Positions 59,286 to 64,000 of a stretch of DNA of 64,000 nt are shown here, piece after piece. Position numbers and translations under genes: made by a program. Within the stretch, counting starts at the first letter, position 1. The number at the start of each line of letters is the position of its first letter. The stretch is from Cycas panzhihuaensis (Eukaryota > Cycadophyta). The stretch lies in the NCBI GenBank assembly GCA_023213395.1, contig CM041465.1:200081741-200145740 (forward strand). The letters run 5' to 3'. The notes under the pieces are model-generated. The model searched no databases. It was not told the origin of the DNA and was given only the letters and a program-made list of their open reading frames with translations.

Positions 59286-61130
59286 GTGAGCATGAGTGAT
59301 GTTTTGACTTGTTTTGGGGTGTTTTGCAGGTGGTGATCACGGTGGACAATCATGAGAACATCGGCATGGTGATGTTGAGATTTATAGAGATGATGTCTCG
59401 TGAGGACAGGTAGACTTTGGCTAGGTATGGCCTGCTGAAGGTCACAAGGATGCCACTGTATACATCAGATCAGAGGCTCCTAGTAGACATCGTCTCACAC
59501 TAGGACAGATAGAGACACGTGTTCCATCTACCCCAGGTAGAAGACATGATAGTCATACCAGGGGACATTAGGAGGATATTGGGAGTGCTAGTGACAGGGA
59601 GGCCAACATTGCTAGGGGCGCTACCTTACAATGAGGCGGCACACATGGAGGCAGCCACATACTTCACGGGCTCAGACAGATGGGAGATGAGAGGTATCCC
59701 CTTGCAGAGTATGGTTATGTTAGGAGTTCATCGTACGAGGAAACTGATCATGCTGTGCATTCTGTTCTGGATATCCCAAAAACAGAACTATCGAGACATT
59801 CCCAGTAGGTGGATGGATGTTGTGAGGAGATGTGAGGTTAGGGAGAGGCCAAGGAGAGACTAAATTGGGTTACCCTCATAGTGGTGAACTTAGTTGCCCA
59901 ACTAGATGCTATTTGGGTGGCAGGGAAGGGTGGCTTATCATACAACACCCTTCTACAGTGTTGGTTCTTTGATCACTTTGGAGTGGTGGCACCAGCAGGG
60001 GGACCACAACCCATTTCAAAGTGGGCCCCCATGGTACACAGGTGGTGGACCAGGTTCAGGGGGACCAAGGACCAGGCACATGTCCGTCGCTTGGTGGAGG
60101 CCACATCACTGGACCTCCTCACTATGGCAGATTTCATATCAGATCCATATCGAGCGGTGAGGTGGGATAGTGATGACGAGGCAGGTGGGGCAAGAGTTGT
60201 CCCAGGAGACAATGGAGATGGAGGAGATGGCGGTGACAGGGCTGGCTCGTCAGGAGCTGCAGGAGGAGGTGCAGGTCTATCAGGGATCGTAGGAGGAGAG
60301 GCAGGTCCATCAGGGACTGTAGGAGGAGAGGCGGGCCCTTCAGGAGCTGCAAAGGAGAGTAGGGGCCAGTGACCCGAGCCCAGAGGTTACAGATAGTCAG
60401 GAGATCTAGGGAGGCAACATCACCAACAGAGAAGAGGAGGGATGCCCCAGTAGCTTAGGTGGTTGTCGAGGAGATACTAGAGGAGGAGGAGGTACCTGCA
60501 GCTGGTGGAATGCCTGGGGAAGAGGCTATCATCTGAGTCGAGGAGCCGGCAATCACACCAGGTGAGACACTACCTTCTCCTGTCATCTTTCGATTGCTAG
60601 ATGTTGTTTGATTTTGGTTTGGCATGTACATGGACACGTACTAACGCGTGACGTGTTGGATTTGCAGGTATGGTGGAGATCTAGAGATTGGTGGAGGTAG
60701 TAGGCTGGGAGATGTTCCCCCAGGTCTACACGGAGGGGAACCTCCTATCTAGGCCAGAGATGAGCCCAGATCGGCAGGTGCACACACGGCAGAATTCGCC
60801 CCATTGGTGAGGGTGAGGGATGTCTGGATAGCAGAGTCCCAGGAGCACGAGGCATGTGCAAAATGCCTACAGGCAGAGCTGGATGAGACCCGGGCCGAGA
60901 TGGATGCTCTACAAGGTAGGGTACAGGAGCTGGAGGCTCAGGAAGGTGCCGGGGGGGATGTCGAGAGTCACATCTGGATGGCAGTGATGGAGGAGCATAT
61001 CTGAGGGATGCAGGAGAGGCTCCAAGGAGCAGAGGGAGATCGAGATCATATCTAGGCTTGATATGATTGGCTAGTGGACAAGGTGGCCTTGAGGTCATTA
61101 TGGAGCAGAACCTATACACATATGGCGATG
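59286..61130 (+). pseudogene. Accessory gene antisense to the gypsy element: plant-mobile-domain-like protein with coiled coil
   Basis: The plus strand lies opposite to the surrounding gypsy pol. After a possible 3' splice site (TTTTGCAG, 59329) the reading gives ARYGLLKVTRMPLY, RHVFHLPQVEDMIVIPGDIR, ILGVLVTGRPTLLGAL, ISKWAPMVHRWWTRFRGTKD and RRLVEATSLDLLTMADFISD. The order 'gly-leu-leu, FHLP.gEM...DV..LLGL.VdGRP' resembles the plant mobile domain (PMD) fold family (inference). It is followed by a Gly/Ala/Ser linker with EAGPSG-type repeats (60190-60350), an acidic stretch (EEILEEEE), an intron (60562-60667), and a coiled-coil segment with AELDETRAEMDALQGRVQEL (60865-60930). Stops are few and mostly TAG, with at least two frame changes. 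It is decayed here but coding in style. The family assignment is tentative. Confidence 0.55.
60562..60667 (+). other. Spliceosomal intron in the antisense accessory gene
   Basis: This 106-base intron has donor CACCAG/GTGAGA, branch-point consensus TACTAAC (60639-60645, A 23 bases before the acceptor), a T-rich stretch, and acceptor GGATTTGCAG. Splicing joins frame PAITP with GMVEI, keeping the upstream acidic frame open into MFPQVYTEGNLLSRPEMSPD. All plant intron signals are present. Confidence 0.75.
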
Positions 61131-61988
61131 ACGACCCCTAGGAGGCCACGAGATGAGGGGAGCGAGGAAGAGAGCTCCTAGAGGCGCAGGAGGAGCCTAA
61201 GAGGCATGTGGTCCCCAGGAGAGGGATTACATAGGCGGAAGGCGATGCCGAGGCGGGCGGGTAGTAGAGTAGGAGTTTTAGTTTGATGAGGGAGAAAGCA
61301 CGAACCTCCAGGGAGTCGCCATATATTACCACATGATTGTACTCCTCCTTGTAAGGACTCCGGCTTCCCATGGATGATGTACCATACTAGTTATATGATA
61401 TGACACATGATGATTATTTTTATGTATATATACGGGGTGATTGATACCCCATTTGATGTATGATGATGTGTGCAATGACATGTGATGGATGATATATATT
61501 TGTTTCCATGTTTGTGTATGTATGTATATGAGGGTGCACAGATGCACGGGGATATGGTTGATGATATTTTGAGTTGATTATTGTATGATTTTTGAGCTAT
61601 GACATTTGTTTGAGCTATACACACTTCCTCTCATGCAGGGCCATATTCTGAGCAGAGGCACACACGATCACCATGAGCAATGGTGATAGAGGTGTGTGAG
61701 GCTAGGAGATAGGGCAGTGCACATATCTATGTGGGAGCATAGCAGAATATGCAAAGGAAGAGAAAATGACAAGGGAGTGTGACACTCCAACGCATCATCC
61801 TACTTGGGGATATAACCAAGTAGGAAGACAAAGACCCCAGAGGAAGGGGAACAAGAGGTTCCACGAGAGGTACCTAAAGGGAACAAGAGAGCCACCCTAA
61901 GCTGCCATCTCGTTTATGGCTAGGAGGAATGGGAACACACTTAGGATGGTAGTTTAGGCTTCAGAGCGTGGAAAAGGCAGTAAAGAGA
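61131..61988. other. Spacer between antisense gene and gypsy integrase
   Basis: This holds the likely 3' end of the plus-strand gene and the 3' end of the minus-strand pol. A TG/TA-rich stretch (TGTATGTATGTATATG) lies at 61440-61530. A possible further acceptor (CTCTCATGCAG, about 61630-61640) was seen. No domain was recognised. Confidence 0.4.
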
Positions 61989-63160
61989 TTACGCATAGAA
62001 TTTTTTGAGAAATTTCCTATTAACGACTTTCTTAAATTCAAGGCCCTTGAGGGTGATGATCCTATAGGCACCGTTATCGAGACTCTTGAGAATGACAAAG
62101 GGACCAACCCATTTGGGTTTGAATTTAGTCAAGCAGTCATGAAGATATTCTAGCTTGAGGACTTGGTCTCCGGGATACAAAGGACGAGAACGAAGGTGCT
62201 TATCATAAGTCCTTTACGAGCGAGCTTTAGACGTGAGATTAGCCTGGTAAGTGGCTAAACGTCTCTCGTCTAAAGCCTTGAGATCTAAGAGGTGAGCCTG
62301 ATAAATAGACTCCTCATCGATAAGACCTCGAAGAGAAACTCATAGAGAGGGGATCTCCACTTCCAATGGGAGTACCGCCTTGGTCCTGTAGACAAAGGAG
62401 AATAGAGTCATTCCTGTAGCCACACGGATAGAGGCACGATAGGCCCATAAGGTGAAAGGAAGCTAGAGGTGCTAATCTCTTTGAGATTGGGTAATAGTTT
62501 TCTTTAATATGTTGATGAGAGTTTTGTTGAATAATTCAAACTGACCATTTGCTTGGGGGTAATAAGGAGAAGAGGTTTTGTAAGAGATTTTGAATTTCTC
62601 ACAAAGTTTGTCCATCTCCTTATTACAAAAAGGAGTTTCATTGTCTGTAATCAAGATGTCAGGAATCCTAAAATGGTAAATGATATGTTAGTAGACGAAA
62701 GTGGCTATCATCTTGCCAGGGGTAGTGATCAAGGGAATGGCTTCTGCGCATTTCATAAAGTACTCTATGATAGTCAAGATGAACTTATGCTATGATGAAG
62801 AGGGCGGTGATATAGCCCTAATAAGGTCTAAACCCCATAAGGCGAAGGGTCATGGAGATACGATGGGATGAAGAGCCTCAGAAGGCACGTGGGTGATGTT
62901 GGCATGCTCTTGGCATCGCCAACATCTCAAGGTGTAGGCATGGGCATCCTTAAAGAAGGACGACCAATAATAGCCCATACGAAGGATCCTCTTAGCCATG
63001 GATTAGCCCCCACAAATTCCATGGTGGCATTCGCAGAGTATCTGGTTCGCTTCGTCAGAAATGACACAACAGAGGAGGATCCTGTCAAAGGATCTCTTGT
63101 ACAATACTTCATCTATAAGGAAGTATTGCCTAGTGGTGGTCTGAATGTGTGACCTAACCT
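61989..63160 (-). pseudogene. Ty3-gypsy integrase (Tat-like), minus strand
   Basis: Reading minus from about 63150: RSFDRILLCCVISDEANQIL, then CECHHGICGG and YTLRCWRCQEHANI, the HHCC zinc finger. WPFALWGLDLIRAISPPSS and HKFILTIIEYFMKCAEAIPL form the core entry with the first catalytic Asp (GLDLI). DILITDNETPFCNKEMDKLC and SSPYYPQANGQFELFNKTLI give the second Asp and the Glu region. LPFTLWAYRASIRVATGMTL and LYPGDQVLKL-type C-terminal SH3-like sequence end at FLKKFYA (61989). Only a handful of stops. This is the best-preserved gypsy integrase in the window. Confidence 0.88.
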
Positions 63161-64000
63161 TGTTACTAGCTTCTGGGTGGTACTACTACTGAGTAAGGTA
63201 TCACACAATGCCACCATACCACTCACTATCAATAAGTGGATAGGAAGGAGTGCCCTGAATAGTCAAGATAGATTCATCAGGAAGAGAGTCGTCAACGGGA
63301 GCATCAAACGAGTTAGGGACAGGGGCATCCACAAGCTGTTCTTCCACTACCATCCGCTTCTTCAATTTCCTGTTGACGATATGGAGATCGAATTCCTGAA
63401 AGAGGACGGCCCAATGACTAGTCCTACCTATCAGGTCAGAACGGGTGAGTAAATAACGCAAGGGATCAGATTGAATGATCACCTTAATACTGTTTCTGAG
63501 TAAGTAGTATCTAAACTTCTTGGTTGTGTGAATCAAGGAGAGGCATTCCTTCTCGGCTGGAGAGTAGTTGAGCTCGACAGCCATGAGGGTGCGGCTGATG
63601 AAGTAGATGGCTTTCTCGGTTCCTGAAATGTCCTCCTGGGCCAGCATAGCACCCAAGTACTCATCGATCACTGAGGTATAAAGGATGAAGGGCCTATCAA
63701 AGTGAGGGGGCACCAACGTCGAAGTAAAAATGAGGGATTTCTTAAATCCTTCGAAAGCTTATTGGGCCTTAATCGACTAAACAAATGGGGCTCCATTCTT
63801 TAATAGGTTAGTAAGAGGTTTGGGGTTCACTGCGAAGTTTGCCAAGAAACACCTAAAGAATCTGAGTCTACCTAAAAACAACTTAATTTATCATTGAGTT
63901 CTAGGTGGCGGCATGTCAAGGATTACCTTGACTTTGTCAGGGTCAATTTAAATTCCTTGTTTCGACATGAGGAAACTAAGGAGTTTGCCAGAAGTGACGA
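63161..64000 (-). pseudogene. Ty3-gypsy reverse transcriptase thumb and RNase H (Tat-like), continuing past the window
   Basis: From position 64000 the minus strand reads SGKLLSFLMSKQGI, DPDKVKVILDMPPPRT, GRLRFFRCFLANFAVNPKPL, TNLLKNGAPF, then an open 171-codon stretch: PPHFDRPFILYTSVIDEYLG, AMLAQEDISGTEKAIYFISR, KEYSP-like YSPAEKECLSLIHTTKKFRY, IIQSDPLRYLLTRSDLIGRT and DDSLPDE. These are typical of the Tat branch (DPLKYL..P.LTGR.ARW pattern). The catalytic palm (YVDD) lies beyond the right edge. The remaining RNase H leads into the integrase at 63160. Confidence 0.88.

Noticed and set aside
59286-59329. Possible 44-base intron before the PMD-like region (GTGAGCATG...TTTTGCAG)
   Set aside because: Splice signals look good, but the length is below the usual plant minimum. 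The acceptor may pair with a donor further upstream, so no intron was called here.
1-64000. CRISPR arrays, bacterial operons, rRNA genes
   Set aside because: No regularly spaced identical repeats, Shine-Dalgarno-led gene runs or rRNA sequence; everything points to plant nuclear DNA.

Overview
The window looks like intergenic DNA of a large-genome seed plant, most likely a gymnosperm (inference). It is AT-rich and packed with old, stop-riddled, nested Ty1-copia and Ty3-gypsy LTR retrotransposons. I see only one intact, gene-like coding region: an intronless 197-codon ORF on the plus strand at 28775-29368. It sits in a GC-rich island with a short upstream ORF, a possible TATA box and a poly(A) signal. 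There is no bacterial-style operon, CRISPR array, rRNA or convincing tRNA.

Left third (1-23.2 kb). A minus-strand LTR lies at 431-759, and its element runs off the left edge. From 2010 to 6655 there is a minus-strand LTR-bounded unit with a primer-binding site and polypurine tract but no recognisable gag or pol. It holds decayed pieces of host genes, all on the minus strand: an AP2/ERF factor, a PPR protein, a tRNA dimethylallyltransferase (IPT9-like) and one unidentified piece. From 7.5 to 22.6 kb an old gypsy pol is split by nested insertions: a SINE-like retroposon, a copia element (8547-14232) and a second gypsy element (14612-21044, perfect 5-bp target duplication AAAAT). The outer reading frame resumes across the last junction.

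Middle (23.2-49.4 kb). This is mostly featureless AT-rich DNA with isolated LTRs, a SINE and degenerate tandem repeats around the single host gene. A minus-strand copia element (about 38.7-48.1 kb) is interrupted by a younger plus-strand copia element (41954-47248, perfect target duplication CTTTT) that still has near-complete domains. A gag-only, LTR-bounded minus-strand unit follows at 48.1-49.4 kb.

Right third (50-64 kb). A second cluster of apparently intronless host gene fragments, on the plus strand, contains a VPS13-like lipid-transfer protein piece, an unidentified piece and an inositol/sugar transporter piece. From about 59 kb to the end lies a minus-strand Ty3-gypsy element of Tat-like type (RT thumb, RNase H and integrase). 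Downstream of its integrase, on the opposite strand, it carries an extra gene (about 59.3-61.1 kb). That gene has a plant-mobile-domain-like region, a Gly/Ala/Ser-rich linker, a coiled coil and a textbook spliceosomal intron (60562-60667). This antisense, intron-bearing accessory gene is the most interesting system in the window. Most premature stops across the elements look like C-to-T or G-to-A changes, as expected for old methylated repeats. Protein calls rest on reading the translations by eye; no database search was run.
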